Assembly: GCF_004310665.1 (NCBI RefSeq)
Contig: NZ_SIXF01000020.1
Location: forward strand, 34,317-98,316
DNA from: Pedobacter kyonggii
Lineage (GTDB): Bacteria; Bacteroidota; Bacteroidia; Sphingobacteriales; Sphingobacteriaceae
Length of the DNA stretch: 64,000 nucleotides
Direction: 5' to 3'
Position 1 is the first letter of the stretch; each line of letters begins with the position of its first letter. The position numbers and the translations under genes were made by a program. Under the pieces are notes generated by a model that was not told where the DNA came from, did not search any database, and worked only from the letters and a program-made list of their open reading frames with translations. This document shows, one piece after another, positions 1-6,674 of the stretch.

Positions 1-150
1 GATCAGAAAAAACATTATGTACTTACAGCTGCCCATCCATCACCATTTTCTGCCTACAATGGCTTTTTTGGATCGAAACATTTCTCTAAAGCAAATCAGC
101 TTTTAGTACAGAACAACTTAAGCCCTATCGACTGGAACTTACCAGCCTAA
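1..150 (+). CDS. ung: Uracil-DNA glycosylase, C-terminal fragment (cut by window edge)
   Basis: Frame 1 is open from the first base and encodes 49 residues ending in TAA at 148-150. The peptide contains [20 protein letters not shown], which matches the conserved family-1 UDG leucine-loop motif (HPSP-S-x-x-x-GFFG) that penetrates the DNA minor groove during base flipping; the His is a catalytic residue in the family. The rest of the tail ([11 protein letters not shown]) is also typical of Ung. The N-terminal three quarters, including the water-activating GQDPYH motif, lie left of the window. The enzyme removes uracil from DNA to start base excision repair. Its stop overlaps the next start codon (TAATG), so the two genes are probably co-translated. 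Confidence 0.93.
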   Translation, partial: DQKKHYVLTAAHPSPFSAYNGFFGSKHFSKANQLLVQNNLSPIDWNLPA

Positions 151-815
151 TGAATACTTATTTTATCAGCGGTTTAGGTGCCGATAAAAGGATTTTTTCT
201 AAGCTAAAGCTTACTGAAAATATCAATATAATTCATATCGATTGGATTATTCCGAATAAAAACGAGTCATTAGCTTCGTACGCCGACCGACTAAGTAAGG
301 TGGTTGACTTAAGCCAACCGTTTGCTTTGGTGGGCGTGTCTTTTGGAGGGATGATTGCAGTAGAAATTGCTAAAATATTAAAACCTGCAACAACGATTAT
401 CATTTCGAGTACCATGTTGAGTGCTCATCTACCAGCATTATATCGCTTCGCAGGCAAGCTAGGTCTACTGAAATTTATCCCCGCTCAGTTTTTAAAATCA
501 TCGAACAAGCTCACTCAAAATTATTATTTCGGTACGCGTTCCAGTAGTGAGAAAACTTTGTTGAGCAAAATTATAAAAGATACAGACCCTTATTTTTTGA
601 AATGGGCAATCGGAAGTATTTTAAGCTGGGAAAATAAAATCAAACCTAAAAACACTTACCATATCCACGGTACCAACGATAAAATTTTGTATTCAAAAAT
701 CGCACAACCCGATTTTGTGATTGAAAACGGAACGCACTTTATGGTTTATCAAAATGCTGAGGAAATTTCGGGAATTATTGATAAAATAATATTGGATAAT
801 CGCACGTCATGCTGA
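150..815 (+). CDS. Small alpha/beta-hydrolase
   Basis: This 221-residue protein has the alpha/beta-hydrolase nucleophile elbow GVSFGG (Ser64), a plausible acid in HGTNDK (Asp177) and a catalytic His in NGTHF (His196), the expected Ser-Asp-His order. The N-terminal YFISGLGADKRIF resembles the oxyanion-hole strand region. There is no signal peptide, so it is probably cytoplasmic. The substrate cannot be read from the sequence; esterase or thioesterase activity is an inference. It starts at the A of the ung stop codon (TAATG), implying translational coupling. Its last residues (RTSC) and stop codon lie inside an intergenic repeat starting at 806, so the original C-terminus may have been replaced when the repeat arrived. 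Confidence 0.85.
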   Translation: MNTYFISGLGADKRIFSKLKLTENINIIHIDWIIPNKNESLASYADRLSKVVDLSQPFALVGVSFGGMIAVEIAKILKPATTIIISSTMLSAHLPALYRFAGKLGLLKFIPAQFLKSSNKLTQNYYFGTRSSSEKTLLSKIIKDTDPYFLKWAIGSILSWENKIKPKNTYHIHGTNDKILYSKIAQPDFVIENGTHFMVYQNAEEISGIIDKIILDNRTSC

Positions 816-873
816 ATTCATTTCAACATCTTTATTGAGATGAAAGACCCTGAAATAAATTCAGGGTGACGAC
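806..873 (+). repeat. Intergenic inverted repeat, family 1 (GTCATGCTGA...TCAGGGTGAC)
   Basis: The element opens with GTCATGCTGAATTCATTTC and closes with CCTGAAATAAATTCAGGGTG followed by ACGAC, so its ends are imperfect inverted repeats. A near copy lies in reverse orientation at 19447-19516 and a right-half copy at 15431-15480. It contains the stop codon of the upstream hydrolase. Confidence 0.75.
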
Positions 874-946
874 AGTACAATTTCCCACAAAAGATTGCCA
901 CATTCCGATGACGATCATGCTTAAAAGCCCCTTTAGGGGTATGGGG

Positions 947-1417
947 TTAATACTCCAGCGGCACAATTGGTTCTTTCTTAGTGGTCGACATGATCATCAT
1001 CGTTTGGAAAGTTTTAACCACAGAAATCTTACTGATTTTATCCATAATTAAACGTTCGTACGCTTTAATGTCTTTCACATAAACCTTTAACAAAAAATCG
1101 GCCTGACCAGTAACGTGGTGACACTCTGTGATTTCCTTGATTTGATTTACCTCATCCAAAAAGATCTGAATGGTATTGTTTTTATGAAAATCGAGTTGAA
1201 TCTGAATAAAGGTTTTAATACCTAAGCCCAGTTTTTCTTCATCTACCAAAGCATGATAACTTTTAATATATCCTGCCATTTCAAGCTTGCGTACACGTTC
1301 TAAAGTTGGCGCAGGTGATAAACCAATTTCTTGGGATAAAAGCAAGTTGGTAATTCTTCCATTCTCTTGAAGAATTCTTAAAATTTTAAAGTCAATTTTA
1401 TCTAATTCAGATGCCAT
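947..1417 (-). CDS. Lrp/AsnC family transcriptional regulator
   Basis: The 156-residue protein has the full Lrp/AsnC architecture. An N-terminal winged helix-turn-helix begins ELDKIDFKILRILQENGRI, with the recognition region LSQEIGLSPAPTLERVRKLE (about residues 25-48). A C-terminal RAM ligand-binding domain (about 65-145) includes ITECHHVTGQADFLLKVYV. Members bind amino acids or related metabolites and act as octameric local or global regulators; the effector here is unknown. The gene is divergent from mntR with a 127-bp AT-rich gap, so the two promoters may overlap. Autoregulation is common in this family. Start ATG at 1417 agrees with the usual protein length. Confidence 0.93.
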   Translation of the reverse strand: MASELDKIDFKILRILQENGRITNLLLSQEIGLSPAPTLERVRKLEMAGYIKSYHALVDEEKLGLGIKTFIQIQLDFHKNNTIQIFLDEVNQIKEITECHHVTGQADFLLKVYVKDIKAYERLIMDKISKISVVKTFQTMMIMSTTKKEPIVPLEY

Positions 1418-1505
1418 ATGGTGTTAAAGGTATTTGAGAATACAAACATAACCAAATTATATTCTAAATTTTAACATAATTTATCATATATATTTTAAAT
1501 AAAAA

Positions 1506-1525
1506 TTTTTAGATTTACCTAAAAA
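1506..1525. promoter_or_regulatory. Predicted MntR/DtxR-type operator
   Basis: The 20-bp imperfect palindrome TTTTTAGATTTACCTAAAAA sits 20 bp before the mntR start. Its TTAG...CTAA arms resemble DtxR/IdeR/MntR-class operators (TTAGGTTAGCCTAA-like). The position suggests metal-dependent autorepression of the mntR-mntH operon. It was found by eye; no binding data. Confidence 0.5.
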
Positions 1526-1544
1526 TAAAATTAGATAAATATAA

Positions 1545-2207
1545 ATGCAAAGTTACACGGAAGAGAACTATCTAAAGACTATTTACCATCTGGCAGAGAA
1601 AACAATAAACGTTCAAACCAATGCCATTGCAGAGCAAATGCAAACCAAACCGGCATCTGTAACTGACATGATCAAGAAATTAGCCGATAAAGGTTTAGTT
1701 GATTATATTAAATACCAAGGCGTTACTTTAACCGAAATAGGAAAGAATACAGCAATAGATATTGTACGAAAACATCGCTTATGGGAAGTTTTTCTGGTTG
1801 ATAAATTAAACTTTAAGTGGGATGAGGTACATGATGTGGCTGAAGAGTTGGAACATATTAAATCAATTGAGCTGATTGAAAGACTAGATGAGTTTTTAGG
1901 CTTTCCGAAAGCCGATCCTCATGGCGACCCCATTCCCGATAAAAACGGAAGATTTGCCAAAACCCAGTTTATAAAATTAATCGAACTAAAAATTGGCGAT
2001 CAGGGCACCATTACAGGTGTTACCCAGCATAGTTCAGCATTTTTAAAACATTTAGAAAAATTAGGCTTAACCTTAGGCAAAAAAATTCAGATTAGCGATG
2101 TGACAGATTTCGATGGTTCAGTAGAAATCCTGTTATCCGATAAACAAGTTAATATTAGTAGAGAAGTTGCAAAACATATTTTAATCAGCAGTAATGGCAA
2201 AAACTGA
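1545..2207 (+). CDS. mntR: DtxR/MntR-family metal-dependent transcriptional repressor
   Basis: The 220-residue protein begins with YTEENYLKTIYHLAE, the classic start of the DtxR-family winged helix (residues 1-60), followed by a metal-binding dimerisation domain (about 65-130: HRLWEVFLVDKL, HDVAEELEHI) and a C-terminal FeoA/SH3-like domain (about 145-215, IGDQGTITGV). The family binds Mn2+ or Fe2+ and represses metal uptake genes. Linkage to an Nramp transporter, with a 14-bp overlap, argues for manganese (MntR) rather than iron, but the metal is inferred. A palindromic candidate operator lies 20 bp upstream of the start. Confidence 0.92.
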   Translation: MQSYTEENYLKTIYHLAEKTINVQTNAIAEQMQTKPASVTDMIKKLADKGLVDYIKYQGVTLTEIGKNTAIDIVRKHRLWEVFLVDKLNFKWDEVHDVAEELEHIKSIELIERLDEFLGFPKADPHGDPIPDKNGRFAKTQFIKLIELKIGDQGTITGVTQHSSAFLKHLEKLGLTLGKKIQISDVTDFDGSVEILLSDKQVNISREVAKHILISSNGKN

Positions 2208-4059
2208 ATCGTTAAGTGAAGTACATCAAAGTGTAAATACAGATAAAAGAAAAGGCTGGAGGAGAATTTTAGCTTTCATTGGTCCTGCTTATTTAATTAG
2301 TGTTGGCTACATGGATCCAGGTAACTGGGCAACCGATTTAGCTGGTGGTAGTAAATTCGGTTACCAATTAATTTGGGTTTTACTGATGTCGAACCTCATT
2401 GCGTTACTCTTACAATCGTTAAGCGCCCGTTTGGGGATTGTGAGAGGTCTGGATTTAGCACAGGCGTCTAAACAAGCTTATCCGCGCTGGGCCAATATTC
2501 CATTATTTGGCCTAGCACAAACCGCAATTATAGCCTGCGATTTAGCCGAAATTATCGGGATGGCCATTGGCTTACAGCTCCTTTTCGGATTGCCTTTAAT
2601 CTGGGGGATTTCGATTACCATTTTCGATACCATTTTACTGCTCTTTTTACTCAATAAAGGCATGCGGGCCATGGAAGGCTTTATCGTTTCGATGGTTTTT
2701 ATTGTAGGTATTTCTTTTCTGGTTGAAATGTTTATTGTAGAACCCTCGCTTAAAGAGGTAGCCAAAGGTTTTGAGCCCTCTATACTAAATGGCGACGCGC
2801 TTTATATTGCCATCGGGATTATTGGTGCCACCGTAATGCCGCATAACCTGTATCTGCATTCATCTTTAGTACAAACCAGGAAGATTGAGCGTAGTAATAA
2901 AGGAATTAAGGAGGCTTTAAAATTTAACCTCATTGATACAACGGTTGCGTTAAATCTTGCTTTTTTTGTTAATGCCGCTATACTAATTCTTGCAGCAGCC
3001 GCCTTTTATAAAAATGGATTACACGAGGTGGCCGAAATTCAGGATGCACATAAACTACTTTCGAACATTTTTGGCAATGTTGCTCCAACCCTATTTGCTA
3101 TAGCGCTAATCGCCGCCGGACAAAGTTCTACTGTTACCGGAACTTTAGCAGGACAGATTATTATGGAAGGCCACATTAACTTAAGGATTCAACCTTGGTT
3201 ACGACGCATGATTACACGTCTTTTAGCCATTATCCCTGCATTTTTCACTATATTACACTACGGCGAAAACGCACTTGGTGGCTTGTTGGTGCTGAGTCAG
3301 GTGGTGTTAAGTTTGCAATTGGGTTTTGCCATTATTCCATTAATTCATTTTACATCAGATAAAAAACTGATGAAAGATTTTGCAATTAAACCATGGGTTA
3401 AGATATTGGCATGGGCAAGTGCTTTAGCTATTATCGCATTGAATGTAAAACTGGTAATTGAAGAAATAAGCGGCTGGGCAAAAGAGGCCAATAACTGGTG
3501 GATTTACGTGATTGTAATACCAGCATTAATCCTTGTCGTTTTACTCTTGCTTTATGTTTTCTTCCACCCGTTAATAGAAAAGAAAAAGAATGCATCAAAA
3601 CAGCTAGTACCTCATGGGAATGCTTTGGATATTGGGAAAATAGACAAAATCAGTTATAAGCGAATAGGAATTGCCGTAGATTTCTCTAAAAACGATCGAA
3701 ACACGATCAGGCATGCTTTAATTCAAGGTGGTAAAGATGCACACTATTACCTTATCCATGTTGTAGAAACTGCTGCAGCCCGCTATCTTGGTAATGAAGT
3801 AATGGACCATGAAACACAGAGCGATGCTGCTAACCTAGAGAAATATAGGGCTAACCTGGAAGATCTTGGATATGATTCTACGCCTTTTATAGGTTTTGGC
3901 AGTACCGGTAAAGCCATAGCAGATATCAGCAACAAAAATGAGATGGAGCTATTGGTAATGGGTGCACATGGTCATAAAGGCTTAAAAGACCTTATTTTCG
4001 GAACCACCGTCGATTCTGTACGGCATAAGGTAAATATTCCGGTTTTGATTATCCGGTAA
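2194..4059 (+). CDS. mntH: Nramp-family Mn2+/Fe2+ transporter with C-terminal universal stress protein domain
   Basis: Residues about 20-455 form an Nramp (NRAMP/SLC11) proton-coupled divalent metal transporter. The TM1 metal-binding motif DPGNW is at 41-45 and the TM6 motif MPHNLYLHS at 215-223; both carry the metal-ligand Asp, Asn and Met positions. Around eleven hydrophobic segments are visible. Unlike standard MntH (about 410-450 residues), this protein is 621 residues long: after a charged linker, residues 488-621 form a universal stress protein domain with the nucleotide-binding glycine motif G-x2-G-x9-G-(S/T) at about 590-605. The USP domain is cytoplasmic and may sense ATP to modulate transport. 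The gene overlaps mntR by 14 bp. Confidence 0.93.
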   Translation: MAKTESLSEVHQSVNTDKRKGWRRILAFIGPAYLISVGYMDPGNWATDLAGGSKFGYQLIWVLLMSNLIALLLQSLSARLGIVRGLDLAQASKQAYPRWANIPLFGLAQTAIIACDLAEIIGMAIGLQLLFGLPLIWGISITIFDTILLLFLLNKGMRAMEGFIVSMVFIVGISFLVEMFIVEPSLKEVAKGFEPSILNGDALYIAIGIIGATVMPHNLYLHSSLVQTRKIERSNKGIKEALKFNLIDTTVALNLAFFVNAAILILAAAAFYKNGLHEVAEIQDAHKLLSNIFGNVAPTLFAIALIAAGQSSTVTGTLAGQIIMEGHINLRIQPWLRRMITRLLAIIPAFFTILHYGENALGGLLVLSQVVLSLQLGFAIIPLIHFTSDKKLMKDFAIKPWVKILAWASALAIIALNVKLVIEEISGWAKEANNWWIYVIVIPALILVVLLLLYVFFHPLIEKKKNASKQLVPHGNALDIGKIDKISYKRIGIAVDFSKNDRNTIRHALIQGGKDAHYYLIHVVETAAARYLGNEVMDHETQSDAANLEKYRANLEDLGYDSTPFIGFGSTGKAIADISNKNEMELLVMGAHGHKGLKDLIFGTTVDSVRHKVNIPVLIIR

Positions 4060-4088
4060 AACTTACTCATCGTTTTATAACATAAAAT

Positions 4089-4153
4089 TAACCACAGATC
4101 AAAAGGATGAACACAGATATCAAAATCCTTGTTTATCTGTACAATCTATGGCT
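4089..4153. repeat. Imperfect hairpin of the ACCACAGAT...ATCTATGGCT type
   Basis: Between the convergent mntH and the thioredoxin-like gene lies TTAACCACAGAT, then GGATGAACACAGAT, then the inverse GTTTATCTGTACAATCTATG. The arms pair imperfectly around a short AT-rich loop. It is placed where a bidirectional terminator is expected and looks like a decayed copy of a repeated hairpin. Confidence 0.5.
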
Positions 4154-4164
4154 AAAAAATAAGA

Positions 4165-4644
4165 TTATTTACCTACTACCGTCATTAGCTTTTTTACGCC
4201 ACCATCTCCCGATTGGTACATCAGCAGTTTACCAGCTGAAGAATATAAGTACATTGATGGGTATTGCTTTGGCAAAAAGGTCGGGATAAACATGCGTTTT
4301 TTATCCTGCAATACCAGTACATTAGGCTTGGTATTTAAACCCTTGGCATAAGAATTGAAAAACTGCGGAATGATATACCCCTCATCCATGGTAATCATGT
4401 AAATATTAACGTCCTTAAACTTGGCATAATTGGTGTTCAGGTTTTTACTTTCCCTCTGGCAGTGCTCACAAGTACAATCAAATAAGATAAAAAGGTTCTT
4501 TTTTCCTTGTTTAATATCATTATTTGAAAATGGTTTTCCATCAAGTTTGTAAAAGGTGAATTGTGGCAATAAAGTAGGTTGCTGTGCTTCTGCCTGAAAA
4601 GTAACGGCTAACAATAAGATTAAAAGTAGGTTCCTGAATTTCAT
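4165..4644 (-). CDS. Secreted thioredoxin-like (redoxin) protein
   Basis: This 159-residue protein begins with a signal peptide (MKFRNLLLILLLAVTFQAEA, cleavage near residue 20). It has a thioredoxin-fold strand leading into FDCTCEHC, so a CxxC pair at Cys59-Cys62 (C-E-H-C) preceded by a further Cys57. The layout matches thiol-disulfide or TlpA/SCO-like redoxins of Bacteroidota. It probably acts in the periplasm as an oxidoreductase or folding factor. The cis-Pro region (FLPKQYPSMYLY) is present near the C-terminus. The extra Cys57 is unusual and could bind metal or alter redox potential. Substrate unknown. It is monocistronic and convergent with mntH. Confidence 0.8.
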   Translation of the reverse strand: MKFRNLLLILLLAVTFQAEAQQPTLLPQFTFYKLDGKPFSNNDIKQGKKNLFILFDCTCEHCQRESKNLNTNYAKFKDVNIYMITMDEGYIIPQFFNSYAKGLNTKPNVLVLQDKKRMFIPTFLPKQYPSMYLYSSAGKLLMYQSGDGGVKKLMTVVGK

Positions 4645-4832
4645 TTTTGAGATTTAAAGTCCAAACTTAAACGAATAAATACGAACATAATAATATATCC
4701 TTAGCTTTTACAAACAGATGAACATTTTTTATCCAAGAGAAGTCAAGTTTAAACAGGCAATTGCACATAAAACTTGACTTCTCTCCAATTCAAGCATTAT
4801 AATTAGAAAACGAAAGGCAGTTTTTAATAGCT

Positions 4833-4892
4833 GTTGTAGTCCCGCCATCCGCTTTACTTCGTTACACTGCGTGTTCGCTCCTGTCGGGTTTA
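4833..4892 (-). repeat. CCCG/CGGG-closed hairpin element, copy A
   Basis: Read on the minus strand it starts AACCCGACAGGAGCGAA and ends AAAGCGGATGGCGGGACTAC. Its outer CCCG and CGGG can pair. Together with copy B (4980-5045, opposite strand) it forms a divergent pair in the 606-bp gene-free gap 4645-5250. Apart from these elements and an AAGTCAAGTTT / AAACTTGACTT inverted pair at about 4740-4782, I see no gene in that gap. Confidence 0.55.
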
Positions 4893-4979
4893 GAGAACAA
4901 AGGGCTGTTACCAAACAGTACCGTCCTTATTTATCGGAATGTGAAAGATTTATTTTCTTGCAGCACCCAAAGTTAAATA

Positions 4980-5045
4980 AACCCGATTGACGCGGAAACC
5001 AAAAGCTTTTTCTGCTTTTGTTGCAGCAAAAAGCGGGACTGAGGC
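4980..5045 (+). repeat. CCCG/CGGG-closed hairpin element, copy B
   Basis: It starts AACCCGATTGACGCGGAAAC and ends CAGCAAAAAGCGGGACTG. The outer CCCG pairs with CGGG, and an inner arm GCTTTTTCTGC pairs with GCAGCAAAAAGC with one bulge. It has the same architecture as copies A, C, D1, D2 and E in this window. Confidence 0.6.
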
Positions 5046-5250
5046 TGCCAAAAGAACTGCCCGTACATTTCCAAATCATAAGAAACTAAAAAATATTGCA
5101 GTTTGCATAAAAATAAACTGTGACCGCTACAAGCCTTAACTTAATGTGATTAAAACTAAATTATCACATCAATTTTTAGGATATTTGCAACCCGGCATGT
5201 ATAATTTATACCATTGCTGAATATTACAACAACATATACTTATTACAATT

Positions 5251-5700
5251 TTGAAAAACGACATCAACATAAAGAATAAAAGAGCATATTTCGACTACAA
5301 TCTTTTAGATAAATACGTAGCAGGCATTGCCCTTTTAGGAACTGAAATAAAAGCGATCAGACAAGGTAAAGCCAACATGACCGATGCATTTTGCATGTTT
5401 ATTGGGGGGAACCTGTACGTGCGCAACCTTCATGTTTCGGAATACTCACACAGCTCTTTCTATCATCACGATATTAAACGCGACCGCGCCTTATTACTGC
5501 AGAAGAAAGAAATCAGAAAATTAAAGCTTAAAGGCGAAGAAAAAGGTTATACCATAGTTCCCTTACGCATTTTCATCAATGAAAGAGGTTTCGCTAAAAT
5601 AGAAATTGCTTTGGCCCAAGGTAAAAAAGAGTTCGACAAACGCGACAGCATTAAGGATAGAGATACCAAACGTGAGTTGGATAGAGCGATGAAGAGATAG
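5251..5700 (+). CDS. smpB: SsrA-binding protein SmpB (TTG start)
   Basis: The 149-residue protein is a complete SmpB: INIKNKRAYFDYNLLDKYVA at the N-terminus, the beta-barrel motif GTEIKAIRQGKANMTDAFC (about 31-49), YSHSSFYHHDIKRDR and a basic C-terminal tail (KKEFDKRDSIKDRDTKRELD). SmpB binds tmRNA and places it in stalled ribosomes for trans-translation. The only start that gives the conserved N-terminus is TTG at 5251; no in-frame ATG or GTG precedes the conserved IKNKRA. The long repeat-rich leader upstream (4645-5250) is notable. Not obviously in an operon. Confidence 0.97.
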   Translation: MKNDINIKNKRAYFDYNLLDKYVAGIALLGTEIKAIRQGKANMTDAFCMFIGGNLYVRNLHVSEYSHSSFYHHDIKRDRALLLQKKEIRKLKLKGEEKGYTIVPLRIFINERGFAKIEIALAQGKKEFDKRDSIKDRDTKRELDRAMKR

Positions 5701-5702
5701 GT

Positions 5703-5742
5703 TAGTTTGGAGTTGAGGGTTTAGGGTTTGGAGGTATTTAAC
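5703..5742 (+). repeat. GTTTGGAGTTGAG-type repeat, copy 1
   Basis: AGTTTGGAGTTGAGGGTTTA followed by GGGTTTGGAGG and TTTAAC closely matches the sequence at 13371-13411. An inverted relative (CTCCAAACTCACAACTCG) lies at about 5909-5926, so the two arms flank the REP-like hairpins between smpB and pcm. Confidence 0.5.
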
Positions 5743-5756
5743 TTTAAATTTTCGTG

Positions 5757-5861
5757 GTGTCAGATATTCCTATCTGACACTAAACCTACTTTTGCTCCTG
5801 ATTCACCTAATAGCCCAATCTTTTCTTAATATACTTATTAGTCAGATGTTACAATCTGACT
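5757..5861. repeat. Pair of REP-like hairpins sharing TCAGAT
   Basis: At 5757-5780 a perfect 10-bp stem GTGTCAGATA / TATCTGACAC closes a TTCC tetraloop. At 5840-5861 an 8-bp stem AGTCAGAT / ATCTGACT closes a 6-base loop. Both share the TCAGAT core and lie 60 bp apart between convergent smpB and pcm, like a REP/BIME pair. Confidence 0.55.
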
Positions 5862-5925
5862 GCACATTTAAAATTAGGAGTTGAATTTTTTACTCAAAAC
5901 TCCGATCTCCAAACTCACAACTCGT

Positions 5926-6582
5926 TTACCAGGCTTGGTCGCCCACCAAAGGCACAAACCTAAAGGTATCCAACACAATTTTTTCGTAGTCTGTTTCGCT
6001 TACTCGAATAACAGTAACCATTTTCTGGGTTTTCTCATCTCCTACCGGAATGACCAGAATACCGCCGATTTTTAATTGTTTTAATAATATCTCCGGAACC
6101 AAAGGGGCACCTGCAGTAACTATTATTTTGTCGTACGGCGCGTGTGCAGCAATTCCTTTCGAGCCATCGCCACAATAAAAAGTAGGCCGGTAACCCATTC
6201 CGGGTAAAACCTGAATGGTTCTATTGTAGATATTCTCTTGTCTTTCGATGGTAAAAACATTTGCGCCTAGTTCTATTAAAATACAGGTTTGATAGCCCGA
6301 ACCCGTTCCGATCTCGAGTACCTTATCTCCTTTTTTAATGTGCAAAAGCTCACTTTGGTAAGCAACGGTGTAAGGTTGGGATATGGTTTGGCCATCACCT
6401 ATTGGAAAAGCAATATCTTTGTAGGCTTGATTCCAAAAAGTTTCATCAAAAAAGAAATGACGTGGAACTTTACCTATGGCTGTTAACACATTTTCATCTT
6501 CAATTCCGCGAGATTTTAACAACTCAACCAGTTTTTTTCTCGCTCCACGTTCTCGGTAATTATCAACAAATTTATACGCCAT
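5926..6582 (-). CDS. pcm: Protein-L-isoaspartate O-methyltransferase
   Basis: The protein is a Class I SAM methyltransferase of the PCMT family. The conserved VPRHFF precedes IGDGQTISQPYTVA (substrate-binding region), and the SAM motif I VLEIGTGSGYQT and the post-motif VTAGAP are all present. It methylates L-isoaspartyl residues in aged proteins for repair. I start at the ATG giving MAYKFVDNYRERGARKKL (218 residues), since that is the conserved N-terminus; three further codons upstream (MKL) are possible. It is followed on the same strand, upstream in transcription, by priA with a gap of about 90 bp, so it may be co-transcribed with priA and DUF423. Confidence 0.95.
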   Translation of the reverse strand: MAYKFVDNYRERGARKKLVELLKSRGIEDENVLTAIGKVPRHFFFDETFWNQAYKDIAFPIGDGQTISQPYTVAYQSELLHIKKGDKVLEIGTGSGYQTCILIELGANVFTIERQENIYNRTIQVLPGMGYRPTFYCGDGSKGIAAHAPYDKIIVTAGAPLVPEILLKQLKIGGILVIPVGDEKTQKMVTVIRVSETDYEKIVLDTFRFVPLVGDQAW

Positions 6583-6674
6583 GAGCTTCAAAATTAGCGT
6601 TTCTTAAACGGTGAAACAAGATAAAGAAATCCACATTAGTGTAAGTAACACTAAATCAAAACTTAAATTAGTAA

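Noticed and set aside
866-1051. 61-codon plus-strand frame
   Set aside because: It overlaps the end of the Lrp gene on the other strand and begins in an intergenic repeat.
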